Both the position numbers and the translations under genes were made by a program. A stretch of 62,000 nucleotides of DNA from Lingula anatina (taxonomy: Eukaryota > Brachiopoda > Lingulata > Lingulida > Lingulidae): the NCBI RefSeq assembly GCF_001039355.2, contig NW_019773781.1, forward strand, positions 455,692 to 517,691. The letters are read 5' to 3'. The notes under the pieces are model-generated. The model ran no database searches and was not told the DNA's origin. It was given only the letters and a program-made list of their open reading frames with translations. Of the stretch, positions 24,148 to 35,042 are shown piece after piece (the first letter of the stretch is position 1; every line of letters begins with the position of its first letter).

Positions 24148-25669
24148 ATGGGAAACAACACGCCGATAACAGAAGAGCAATTCAAAATGTTGGTCTCCTT
24201 ATACCCGGAGTCGTTCCTCGAGCCGCCTCTTGCGGACCATGACCTACTTCGCTTCCGCATTTTGTTCGGCATCATCATGTTCTGTGCGGTCGTCTTCAAC
24301 ATCCTGGTGATAGCGGTGATTCTCAGGAATAAGTCCATGCGGACAGTAACAAACACTTTCTTACTGTCACTGGCCGTCAGCGATCTCCTGATAGCCGCAG
24401 TCTGCATGCCTTTTCAATTGTACGAGTTAGCCTACCAGGAATGGAGCCTCGGAGAAGGGCTGTGCAGATTTTACGCTTATTTCCAGGGTGTTCTCATTGT
24501 TTCCAGTATTTTGACTCTCTTGATAGTCGCCGTTGACAGGTAATGTTATACTGATTTGTTCACTTTGTTCTGTTAATCTACTTTTTTTATGAAAATTATG
24601 TCGGCCGAACAAAATAAAGTCTCAAATTTCAGATTTTAATTTCTCGGAAATTATCCGCTTCATTATCTAATGCAATTTCATTTCATGGAAGACAAATGTT
24701 AATACCTCTGGCACATCAAAGGTTTCGCTTAATAATATAGACTGGTAGGGGGTAACTAGATGGGAGTAAGAATTTAAAGTTCGGGACGTTTTTCTTCAGA
24801 AATAACGTGATGGGTCCTATGTACGTGTAAACGCTTGTGATGATGTCAATTTGTTCGTTGTCATTATTGTCGGTGTATTTCCATTGTGAAAATATATTAT
24901 GAAAGGAATGTATATAATAGAAAAATTCAATAGAAAATATTGAGTGTTAATTCACACATTATATTCATTTCCCACACTCAGGTATTACGCCATCTGTCAC
25001 CCGCTGAAGGCGCGTCACGTTCACACTGTCAACCGCGCGCTTATCATCACCGCTGTCATCTGGGCACTGTCCTTCACTCTCATGACACCGCAACTCATTG
25101 TGCAAAAAATCGATTACAAATTGGACAACAAGTTACCCATCAGAGCAAACGTCCCCTACTGTAGGGAATACTTCGAGCACCACTGGGAAATCCTTCTCTA
25201 CACTTCCTTCACCACTTTCGGTTTCTTTCTCATCCCGCTGATCGGGATCTACGTCTCCTACGGCAGGGTGGCATGGCGCCTGTGGATAAGGAAGCCGGTG
25301 GGAGACATGTCGACGATGAGAGCGGATGTTCACATAAAGCAGAAAAAACGTGTGATTAAAATGTTAATTCTTCTAGTGGCTTTCTTTACCGTGTGCTGGA
25401 CACCTTTCTTCATTAATCACTGGATACTTTCTTTTGTTACACCGGGTAGTCACAGTGATGCCCGCGTATTGGTCGCCTATTTGTCTATGATGGGGTATTT
25501 GAACTCGTGCGTAAACCCCATTGTTTACGCTTTCATGAATGACAACTTTAAGGAATATTTCGTGAAGACCTTTTGCGTTTGCCTCCAAAAGAAGACTCAC
25601 AATCCCTGCACCCCAAAAGACGGAAAGAAACTTCAGGGCGTCACGGCAACGTCAAACAGTGCAGTTTAA
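24148..25669 (+). CDS. Class A neuropeptide GPCR (QRFP/NPFF/orexin-allatotropin-like)
   Basis: Two exons, 24148-24539 and 24982-25669, encode 359 residues. The seven-transmembrane plasma-membrane receptor has a short N-terminus with an N-N-T glycosylation sequon. TM1 is GIIMFCAVVFNILVIAVIL, TM2 has the LAVSD signature, the TM3 cysteine is EGLCRF, DRYYAICHP follows TM3, the ECL2 cysteine is PYCREYF, TM6 has CWTPFF and TM7 has NPIVYAFMNDNF leading into helix 8 with palmitoylatable cysteines (FCVCLQKK). The loop RLWIRKPVGD before TM6 is typical of the RFamide (QRFP/NPFF) and orexin/allatotropin receptor groups. The ligand cannot be assigned. The single intron falls inside the DRY arginine codon (AG|G). 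I start at ATG 24148. In-frame codons upstream include no ATG before it in the visible exon. AATAAA at 26693-26698 gives a ~1-kb 3' UTR. Confidence 0.93.
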
Positions 25670-27291
25670 GCAGAGGAAAGTGAGCGACCGAACCCCCACG
25701 AGTTGGTCTTGAAACGCATGTGAACTTCACTGCTTTGCCATATTATGAAAAGGGATTTCTATGTTTTAACTGGCATTATGAAATTTTGATGGATATGACA
25801 CAAGCGATATTAGGAAAGAGATTGATCCGCCAGTGTTTTTATCCTGTGACGGGTAACATTTCAGAATAATGATACCAGCCTTTTCTCCTTTTATCATCAA
25901 ACATTTTGCTGAGCCATGCTGTCAATTGTAAATTTGTATTTGAATTGTATAACACTGGTCATTCATTGGCCTTAAATTAAGTGGGACCAGTGGCATTATT
26001 AACGTGTGAAGCCATCAGACAAGTCATTTTTGACAAAATTGTTTAAACTTCTTTAACACATTTATGTTTATTATTCACTTGCTTATAAGATGACATGGTA
26101 GGAAAAATACCGTAACCTCTCCCCCTCTTTCATCAATTTCTTTCGCTCACGCGAGATTTATGAATATTTTATTGATTTCGTTTACAATAACTACATTTTT
26201 TTGTGAAAATGAAGGTTTTAAGTTTAGCGTGACTGATGAAGTGTATATATTCCATGACAGAACGCCGCGATATTAGCCTCTGTACTTAAGATAACAAGTT
26301 CTAGGCGTTTCTATTGTTGTCTTTTTTATGAAAGAAAGGGAAGACAATATTAAGCTGCAGTACATGCAATCATCGTTTCTTAAAAACTTTGTCGTCATAG
26401 AGTGGCTATTAGCATTTCGAGTTTGGTAATTTGTTGTCCTCATTGAAAAATACCTTTAATACTAGCAAAACCTCTAGTTCCAAAGCGTTCAAATAAAGCT
26501 GACGCACCCGAACTGAATTCTAAGCTACAAAGTGACTGATAAATTATGAACTCAATAATAATTTCTCAACTACCCCAATATACACTTGGCGCTTTCAATG
26601 TTTATTTATATTCTAGTAAAGTACATTGTGCAGGAAATGTAAAATTATATTGAACTGCTCTTTGTGATTCGATGTTCATGTTTATATGTGCAAATAAAAA
26701 ACTGGGTGTTACAAACTCGAATGGTTTTTATTTCCTTTTGATCCCACAAGGTACAAGGAATGAAGCTACTGGGTAATCAAAAGGGAGTTAATGCAAAAAA
26801 ATACCATCATTCCATATGTCGGTATTCTTTAAAGGTAAACAATCGCCTTCAAAAACCCCAAGGAAATTGCATGTCTGATGGAATATCGACGTTTGTAAAT
26901 TGTACGTCTTTAAGCGCCGTCTACACAAGCTATTGCATACGAAGAAAGAGGTAAAGGAATATTGCATACACACTTGCACAGTTTATTATAACGCATCCGT
27001 AACCATGGAATGTAAATGAACAGATTGTTTTCCTTGCCAATAATATACGCACAAGTCCATGGCGGATCACCTACCCGCTGCAGTACGTAGATATGAAGCA
27101 ACTAAAAATTGTATTCGAGGACGTGAAAGAGCTGACTTTAATCATGACACTTTTCCAGTGAGCTCTGTTCAGCTGAACCCCGTCCTCTTGTACACTGAAA
27201 GACTCTAGGGAGCTCCTTGCTATAAACAGGTTAGACGTCTCTATATTTTATACATGCAGATCTAGTGCTAGTCCGAGTGGTTTTACTTTGA
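25670..27291. terminator. Convergent 3' ends of the GPCR (+) and CRIP1-like (-) genes
   Basis: AATAAA at 26693-26698 followed by TG-rich sequence would end the GPCR transcript. On the minus strand, AATAAA (TTTATT on + at 26727-26732) is a candidate end for the CRIP1-like gene. The two signals sit about 30 bases apart, so the 3' UTRs nearly abut or overlap. No other gene is seen here. Confidence 0.45.
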
Positions 27292-30200
27292 TTACTTGCG
27301 GAATGTATGACTCTCTGTTCCTCCGTGTCCGAACCCTGAAAGTGAAAGAAAACAGAGGGCGCATCAGTGTAATTTTCCATTGTTTTTTTACGTGACTGAT
27401 CTTATATATGTATCAATATATATTTTTTTCATGAACACGTGTATTAACACAAGTAAAAAAGAAATAGAATATCATGTATTCAGTTCTGTAATACTTTTAA
27501 AACTAAATATAAGATTTTTAAATGGCGCGTCTTTATTGCCATTAAAATCTTCCTTGAAATGGGAAACTAAATACCTTTAGGACCAAATAGAGCTGAATAA
27601 CAAGGCTTGTTACAGTATGGCTTCCCTTCGTGCTGAAAGAAGAAAGGGATATATGAGCGATGTTATAATGTGTTTTGACTTACTTTATTAACGCTTGCAA
27701 AAATGTAATAAATGAAAAAATTGTATATCGAAACACCAAATTTGGGGGGGGGGGCACACTCGGTTGTGTCTAAAATGTTTAAATTGTAATACATAAACTG
27801 TTTTGATTAAATACTTCAATAAAAATCCAAGCATAGAGGAATGAATCAGAACAACGATAGGATATGCGTCCCATTCATACCCCCGCTCTCAATAAAGACA
27901 AGGAAAATATTTGCAGGTGTATTCTCGTAAAATCTACAAACCTCGGCGTGTGATCCCGGGGTCAGCACCTTCTTGCATTCTGCACATCTTAGGCAGCCAC
28001 TGTGCCAGTCTTTGCCCAGAGACGTCTTGCGCTCAGCTGGAAAAGAAACACGCATTATAACGCAATGAGTTCAGTAAACATAGCACAACTAACACAATGC
28101 GCACTGACATACACTCACTGGATTTTATTTTACCAGCGGGTGCAAATATGACCTTTCGCCATGGGGTCAGGGAGATAATGAAGATGATTCATGTAAAAAG
28201 AACATAGAGAAGAATGTGCCAACTGCAGGTGCCCTTCACATGAAAAAAGCGCATGTTTTGCGAGATTGTCAGCCGATCTCCCCATTGTTTGCATTATTTT
28301 TGGCATGTAATTACTGATGCGGTCTGGATCAGGTGAAATAAGAGAGTACAGCCAGTACAAGACTGGGAGCATTGCTAGGCTTCCTTACACATAACAGATC
28401 TAGAATGAGAGGGGGGCTTATGGGGGGGGGGGGCTTATCGTTTCAGGTCAACTAATGACACTGAAATGGGTCAATGAGTATGACCCGCAACCTGGCAATA
28501 ACGTGATTTATGCGTTTTCTCGTTGTTGCGCTGTATTTAAAAACACATATATTGTGCTGGGGAGAGCTGCTCTCAACAGCAACAAATAGTGATGCGGTAC
28601 TTACACATATGTACACTGTACCATCAATTTCAAAGGGGTTCAAAGGCTTTTTATCTAAGTTGGCCTTCACCCCCTTACTTGACCATCGTGCGGAATAGAA
28701 AGTAACATAAATAAATATTGACGCAGAAGGGCCGTTCTTTCGGACCCCCTGCACCCACAGAACCCAGTGCCTTACAGAACCCAGTGCCTTACGGGCCTGA
28801 TCAAACTGATTAAAAAATACTCACCAATAACAGTAATGATCAAAAGAGCGTTATTTACTTTTGCAATGTATTCACGGTAAATATATGTGGGACCTACATA
28901 CAAGTTAAAAAGATTGAAATGCAGATGCGGTTTAGATATGTGACCTATGAGCGCGATATGTATAGTTTAGCTGCGGGTGTCTATATAAAATGACGATGAT
29001 TCATAAACCGTTACCATTAAAACTGTATTAACAAAGGTAAAACACGCTCTTCATTCACAGCGAAACTGCTCAGTTGACATCAAAACCATAGTATCACCTC
29101 TAAACCATTGTCGTAATAAGTATGAGTTTCTGCCCTTGACATTTAGAAGTAAACAAAATACACTATTATATATGGCCTAGCTGATTCTCGAAGTGCCAAA
29201 TTCCAACACGTACGTCTAGGACAGTAGACGTCTTTGAAATTGAACTTTTAATGTTGACATCGAGGACAGAAAGGTGGCAATGGCTGGCATTCTGCTCACA
29301 GCTGAACTGTATAAGGTCACCGGAATAGCCAGGTGAAGGTGCATGGCTTGTTTACCGAGGGTGTAAAAACTGGGCGTTTCCTTAAAACGCCTCCGCTAAA
29401 TGCATCAACCTCTTTACGACTGGCATTTTATTCGACATGCTGGTATCCCGGAAACCTTAAAGCAATAATAACTCTTCGTTTCAGCCAAAAAATGAATTTT
29501 CCTGGAGTAAACAACAATTTTCCCATACTTACCAATGGTTAATGAATCCATTTTTACATTCAAAGTTAGTCCCTGGTTTTTTTCTAAAAAGTTTGGTTTT
29601 TTGCTAAAATCTCTTAAGAGATTTTAACAGAGTATAGACATCAATGGAGGTCACGTGGTCTAAAGACAACTTCAAATATCAGAATAAAAGCTATAACTGC
29701 TGTTTTTGTGGTAAAACAGAATATATTATATTTCTATGAGTTATTCACAAGTTTTTTATTGTGAAATATAGGTCTCATACGAAGAGTTATTATCCCTTTA
29801 AGGATTGTTTTCCTACCAGTAATTTCGTTTGGGACAGATCTTAGTAGAAAGGTTTCTAAATACATGCCATTGTAACAAATAGTTTCAAATTCGTGGCTTA
29901 TCTGTAGCTTTCTTTTTAAAACATTTTGTAGACTGAATGTAAATATTAGTAGGCCATTACGCGGTATAAAAATATATCAAAGGTTTTGGCTCTGATTAAG
30001 TCTTTCGCTCTCTTTCATCTAATGTTTATCTAAGGTGTAGAAAAAAAGAAAAGAATGTACTATACGCACCAGTTCCGGGTTCTGCGTTATCTTCAAGTCT
30101 AACATACTAGGCCTAGCTATGTTTTGGCGACGACAGCTTGCGGCTTAATTACTTAATTATTCTATTAATCCAAAAACACTGCATATACTCTTCTTGCATC

Positions 30201-30824
30201 CCCGTCAATATAACCTGTTGTTCAGAGCCCTGCAGCATTTTTAATCACCTGATTTTTATGAGAGTTTGAGAGTACAATATATACTATACACCGTGTGATA
30301 ATATATAACCCGCACATTGCTAGTCTGTTATTACTGCGGCAGTTGTATTGCTAGGGTGAAGTAAGGATACACCTCTCAGTATAAACACAATTATCTCGCC
30401 TAAGCCAGATAAGAGAGCTTCAGAGGACTGGTAATTCTCATACAGAATGCTGGTTTAGCTCATGATAATGATTAATATTGGCACCACCCACTTTTATGAT
30501 TTAATATCTCTTCCTGTATCCACCCGTCTATCTATGTTCAGTAAACAATGCACTGGTTTACTATACTAAAGTGATATATTTTTAATGAATGCTGATGATA
30601 TCTCTATGACCCATATCAACAATGAAATACTTTAAACTGAAACCTGCCCCGTATATTAACGCATACATTACTATAGTGTCATGTGATTACATTACATATG
30701 AAAGAGACTTAATCTAATTTTGATAGTCAATGTCATCATTTACGCTTACATTAAGCAATGCCGTATCATCGAGAAAACACTTACCAAAGTAAACTTCCTT
30801 CTGACAAGCTGGACACTTGGGCAT
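27292..30824 (-). CDS. CRIP1: Single-LIM cysteine-rich protein, CRIP1-like, complete
   Basis: Four minus-strand exons in transcription order: 30824-30785, 28036-27942, 27632-27575, 27335-27292, phases 1, 0, 1. Together they encode 78 residues (human CRIP1 is 77). The protein is one LIM domain: [16 protein letters not shown], then [35 protein letters not shown], and the family tail [17 protein letters not shown]. All expected zinc ligands (CxxC, HxxC, CxxC, CxxC/H pattern) are visible. Small CRIP proteins act as zinc-binding adaptors in cytoplasm and nucleus, and no enzymatic role is known. The third exon could be misread as ending at an in-frame TAG just beyond its donor. The true last exon is the short 44-base one. 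It is transcribed toward the GPCR and divergently from NPRL3. Confidence 0.93.
29605..29626. repeat. 22-bp perfect palindrome in the CRIP1-like intron
   Basis: The sequence TAAAATCTCT followed immediately by its reverse complement, with no loop, in the large first intron. Function unknown and chance is possible in AT-rich DNA. Confidence 0.8.
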
Positions 30825-32338
30825 GTTGTTTGCTTGAGATGGGTGGTAGTTAATTCTAAGCAGATCCTTACCTACAGTCAGCAATGAGGCTGCAATGAAA
30901 AGCCGGTCGCATAAATCTTCCCATTACGTTTTGCACACGGCCCGCTAATGAACTCATGAAATTATGCGCGAACTCTCAGGCAAGCTGGATCATATGGGCG
31001 GACTGTGTTTGCTGTAACTGCGTAACTAGGTGTTTCTGTTCCAAAATGCGGTTATCTTACAGGGAAACGGGGCGAACTGATAAGAATTTATATTATCTAA
31101 CTGTATTCAATAGTTCGGAATCAATTGGAAGTCTAAATATTAAAATAAGAAAAGTGATAAGGGGCAATCACTGGCAGGCTGTAAAAATGAGTTGGCGTTG
31201 GTTTTGTTTTTTCTGTTGACCCTATATCAGTGGTATTAAGAACTTACGACAACTTAGGGTCCATCATCAATGAACCACTAATAACTTATATCCCATAATA
31301 ATAATAATAAGAAGAAGAAGAAGAAGAAGAACACAACAACAACAAGAACTTACAGAACAGCAACAGACATGTACATGTATTATTGTCTCCCTTACCAATT
31401 TGTGATTTTTGATTTTGGGGGGAAGTTTTATTCTTTTCTTTGATACGAACGGGGATGGGAAGGTTGAAAAAAGTTATCCCTTTATGCGTCATTAAATTTT
31501 GTTATTCATCATTTGTAAGATTTTTACTTGCTCGTTCCCCAACCTTGATGACATTTTTTCACTTTTGCGAGACGGGTTTATTAATTTTTTCGTCATATTT
31601 CTAAATACCCGTAATACAAATTTGGAAGTAAACTCTATTAGATATTGCTAAAATATTTGCTTTCCATCGCAAGTGTAATGTTAATAAAAGGTTTTTCTTT
31701 AGTATAGACGAGCAGCTAATGGAATATAAAAACATCTCATTTCTATCGGACCAGATTGATCATCAGGCGAGGAATGCTGGCCACCTTCACATAGGAAAAT
31801 TTTCCAATTTTAAACCGTGAACATTTAATGTGTTACCTGTAGTAATAGTAGGCGTAGGTACGGTTAAAGCAAATATTTGTCTATTTGTTTATGCCACGAA
31901 ACGGCTATTCTTAGAGAAAAGTCAAGTTTGATAAGCTCATACATGTTGTATGAAAATACCCCCCACATTTTATAGACAAAAATTTCCAGACCCGTCGACG
32001 CTACCGGTCTCCTTAAGAATCTCCTCATTTGGGGACATATCTCATGATCCCCCGATTCAAAATAAAAATCTCCCGATTTATCAGAATTTTTCTTTCTCAA
32101 TTCGCTAGAACGAGTGGTGATAAAATATGTCGCTAGATCTCGTGTTTGGGAGTGATTGCTCAGTGAAATGCACTTGCAATTGGTGAATATATATTCATAA
32201 CAATATTGTGTCATCAATTATTGCTTTCTCGCTTTAACTGATAGACGTGTAATAGTAATTGCAGTAAATAATGAGGAGGAAATCCCGAAGACAAAACATC
32301 ATCGGGTCTTAATTTGACTTACTTCCTGAACAGTTTTT

Positions 32339-32622
32339 GCATGTTTGCAATCTGATATGCCCATATCTAATTATTATAATTGGTGTTTTATGGTTATTGC
32401 TGCAAATAGATAGATGTTTTAGCGTCCTCAAAAGACTTGCTGAAACCAGTAGATTGCAACTAACAACCACTGTTAATTGCACAGAGCCACGATCGATATG
32501 TAATGGTGTATCTTTTTTTTTCAATATTGTGACGAGTTTTCAGATGGTTAAAAAATTGCAGCACTAACCATAAAACACCAAACGATAATAAGATATGGGC
32601 ATATCAGATTGCAATCATGCAA
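32339..32622. mobile_element. Fold-back element with ~58-70-bp inverted ends
   Basis: The left arm (about 32339-32400, containing TGCAATCTGATATGCCCATA) is complementary with few mismatches to the right arm (about 32562-32622). The centre is AT-rich and non-coding. The right arm occurs again in the downstream 1.09-kb copy, while the left arm there is cut off at the N at 33488. Confidence 0.7.
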
Positions 32623-34577
32623 AAATTGCACATGGCAACGATTTTCAGCCTCGTGGGAATTTTTCACCGTGATGTTCTTTGTCTTGCTGTCGGTCAACGC
32701 AGCAAGTTATTAAAAAACAATTTGACTGAAAATAAACACAATATTGCACCTTCAAGCTTCGTGACACGTTGTCACATCATATACCCCGTATTTGTACAAG
32801 CATTCTCTGCTCAAAATTCCAAAAGAAAAAAATATAATCTAACCATGCCGTCTGAAAATCTGCTTTAACTTTGCACTTACGATTCCACTCCCGTTTACTT
32901 CTAGTTCGGGGCGCTGAAGGGCCCCCCAAAATTTTGGTATTTTAGAGGACCCACGGTGTCATTTGGTACGGTTTAGAACTATGATTCAGCTAGCCAAAAT
33001 TCTAATTTCACGAGAGGACCATTGGTGTGACCTTTTCCCTGACACCCCCCTAAATCTGCCACTGCATCGCAGGTGCTCCTATAAAAACACACAAACTACA
33101 TGTACTGTGACGTGCTGATATGGTAAGTTTTAAATGCAACAAGCACTGGGTCCCTGTATTTAACATGTGCAAAAATGAACTAGTAGGAGCGTGTTTTACT
33201 TATTTAGTACGAATACTTAAATAGCAGGCCGTATTGACGATTTCTAACCGTATTTTGCCATTTCAATGATAACAGTTCAATAATATGGGGATGTGCAGGA
33301 AAGGGTGCGTATGCAGGAATTTAAAACGTCGAAATAATTTTTCAGCGCCTCAGTTTTATTCAAGCTTTGTAAGTAAACCTTTGCTGTCCTGGCTGTCGTA
33401 AGTTGATATATTAATTCGGATAAATTTGGACCATTTAATTCATCAAAAGATCATATCTTTTTATTCCAGGCCTGGGCAGAACCAATTNATTGGTGTTTTA
33501 TGGTTATTGCTGCAAAAAAGAACGATGTTTTAGCGTCCTCAAAAGGCAACTAACAACCACTGTTAATTGCACAGAGCCACGATCGATATGTAATGGTGTA
33601 TCTTTTTTTTTCAATATTGTGACGAGTTTTCAGATGGTTAAAAAATTGCAGCACTAACCATAAAACACCAAACGATAATAAGATATGGGCATATCAGATT
33701 GCAATCATGCAAAAATTGCACATGGCAACGATTTTCAGCCTCGTGGGAATTTTTCACCGTGATGTTCTTTGTCTTGCTGTCGGTCAACGCAGCAAGTTAT
33801 TAAAAAACAATTTGACTGAAAATAAACACAATATTGCACCTTCAAGCTTCGTGACACGTTGTCACATCATATACCCCGTATTTGTACAAGCATTCTCTGC
33901 TCAAAATTCCAAAAGAAAAAAATATAATCTAACCATGCCGTCTGAAAATCCGCTTTAACTTTGCACTTACGATTCCACTCCCGTTTACTTCTAGTTCGGG
34001 GCGCTGAAGGGCCCCCCAAAATTTTGGTATTTTAGAGGACCCACGGTGTCATTTGGTACGGTTTAGAACTATGATTCAGCTAGCCAAAATTCTAATTTCA
34101 CGAGAGGACCATTGGTGTGACCTTTTCCCTGACACCCCCCTAAATCTGCCACTGCATCGCAGGTGCTCCTATAAAAACACACAAACTACATGTACCGTGA
34201 CGTGCTGATATGGTAAGTTTTAAATGCAACAAGCACTGGGTCCCTGTATTTAACATGTGCAAAAATGAACTAGTAGGAGCGTGTTTTACTTATTTAGTAC
34301 GAATACTTAAATAGCAGGCCGTATTGACGATTTCTAACCGTATTTTGCCATTTCAATGATAACAGTTCAATAATATGGGGATGTGCAGGAAAGGGTGCGT
34401 ATGCAGGAATTTAAAACGTCGAAATAATTTTTCAGCGCCTCAGTTTTATTCAAGCTTTGTAAGTAAACCTTTGCTGTCCTGGCTGTCGTAAGTTGATATA
34501 TTAATTCGGATAAATTTGGACCATTTAATTCATCAAAAGATCATATCTTTTTATTCCAGGCCTGGGCAGAACCAATT
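32380..34577. repeat. ~1090-bp near-identical tandem duplication with N at the junction
   Basis: Positions about 32380-33487 are repeated from 33489 to 34577 at an offset of 1090 bases. Differences are few: a ~18-base deletion and a short substitution near the start, and single changes such as CTGCTT/CCGCTT (32861 vs 33951) and TGTACTGTG/TGTACCGTG. Both copies contain the same 83-codon open frame, which looks fortuitous. A single N sits exactly at the junction (33488), which favours unmerged haplotypes or a gap join. Confidence 0.85.
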
Positions 34578-35042
34578 TGTTTTATCAAGACTACGTCCGA
34601 ACGTAAATCATAATAAATCGCCATTGATTAGATGGTCTTTTCATGCGTGAAGACATACGCCAGCATACGGTGTGAAATGAAAGCAGTAGCATCACCTCAT
34701 TAACATTATTCGTTATTTTAGGTTGAGGATGGACCGAAGAGCTAGGCCCTATTAACGTAATTAATGACCGTTATGCACTTAACATTGTTGTTTTGATCAT
34801 GTATAACGTTAACCAATCGTATAGCACTGCTTAGAATATTATTTTATATTTTAAATTTATTTTCCATACGCTTGTCTACTTTAAAGGAATGAGCTTAGAA
34901 GATTTAACGTTCGTAGACCGGCTGGTAGATGCTGATAAATTTGTCAGAACGTATAAACCTTGGCTGTGGTCTGTCTTGGCCCTATCATTTCCCACCCTCC
35001 AAACAAACGAGAAATGCACACATTTGCTCCTTGATCGTAGGG

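Larger units (their letters stand above)
30825..35042. other. Intergenic region between CRIP1-like and NPRL3 promoters
   Basis: A divergent gene pair separated by 4.2 kb. Contents: a trinucleotide repeat run (ATA/AGA/ACA, 31298-31346), a fold-back element (32339-32622) and a ~1.09-kb tandem duplication with a central N (32380-34577). The 5' exon(s) and promoter of each gene must lie here but no core motif is convincing. No globin-like exon is seen. Confidence 0.55.

Noticed and set aside
24009-24407. 132-codon minus-strand frame
   Set aside because: Antisense shadow of the GPCR first exon. The + strand carries the conserved receptor motifs.
32617-32868. 83-codon frame present twice (also 33707-33958)
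   Set aside because: The repetition comes from the DNA-level duplication. No domain, splice context or codon bias supports coding.
8424-35042. Search for globin exons and DDX11 3' exons upstream of NPRL3
   Set aside because: None recognised on either strand, so no claim is made.
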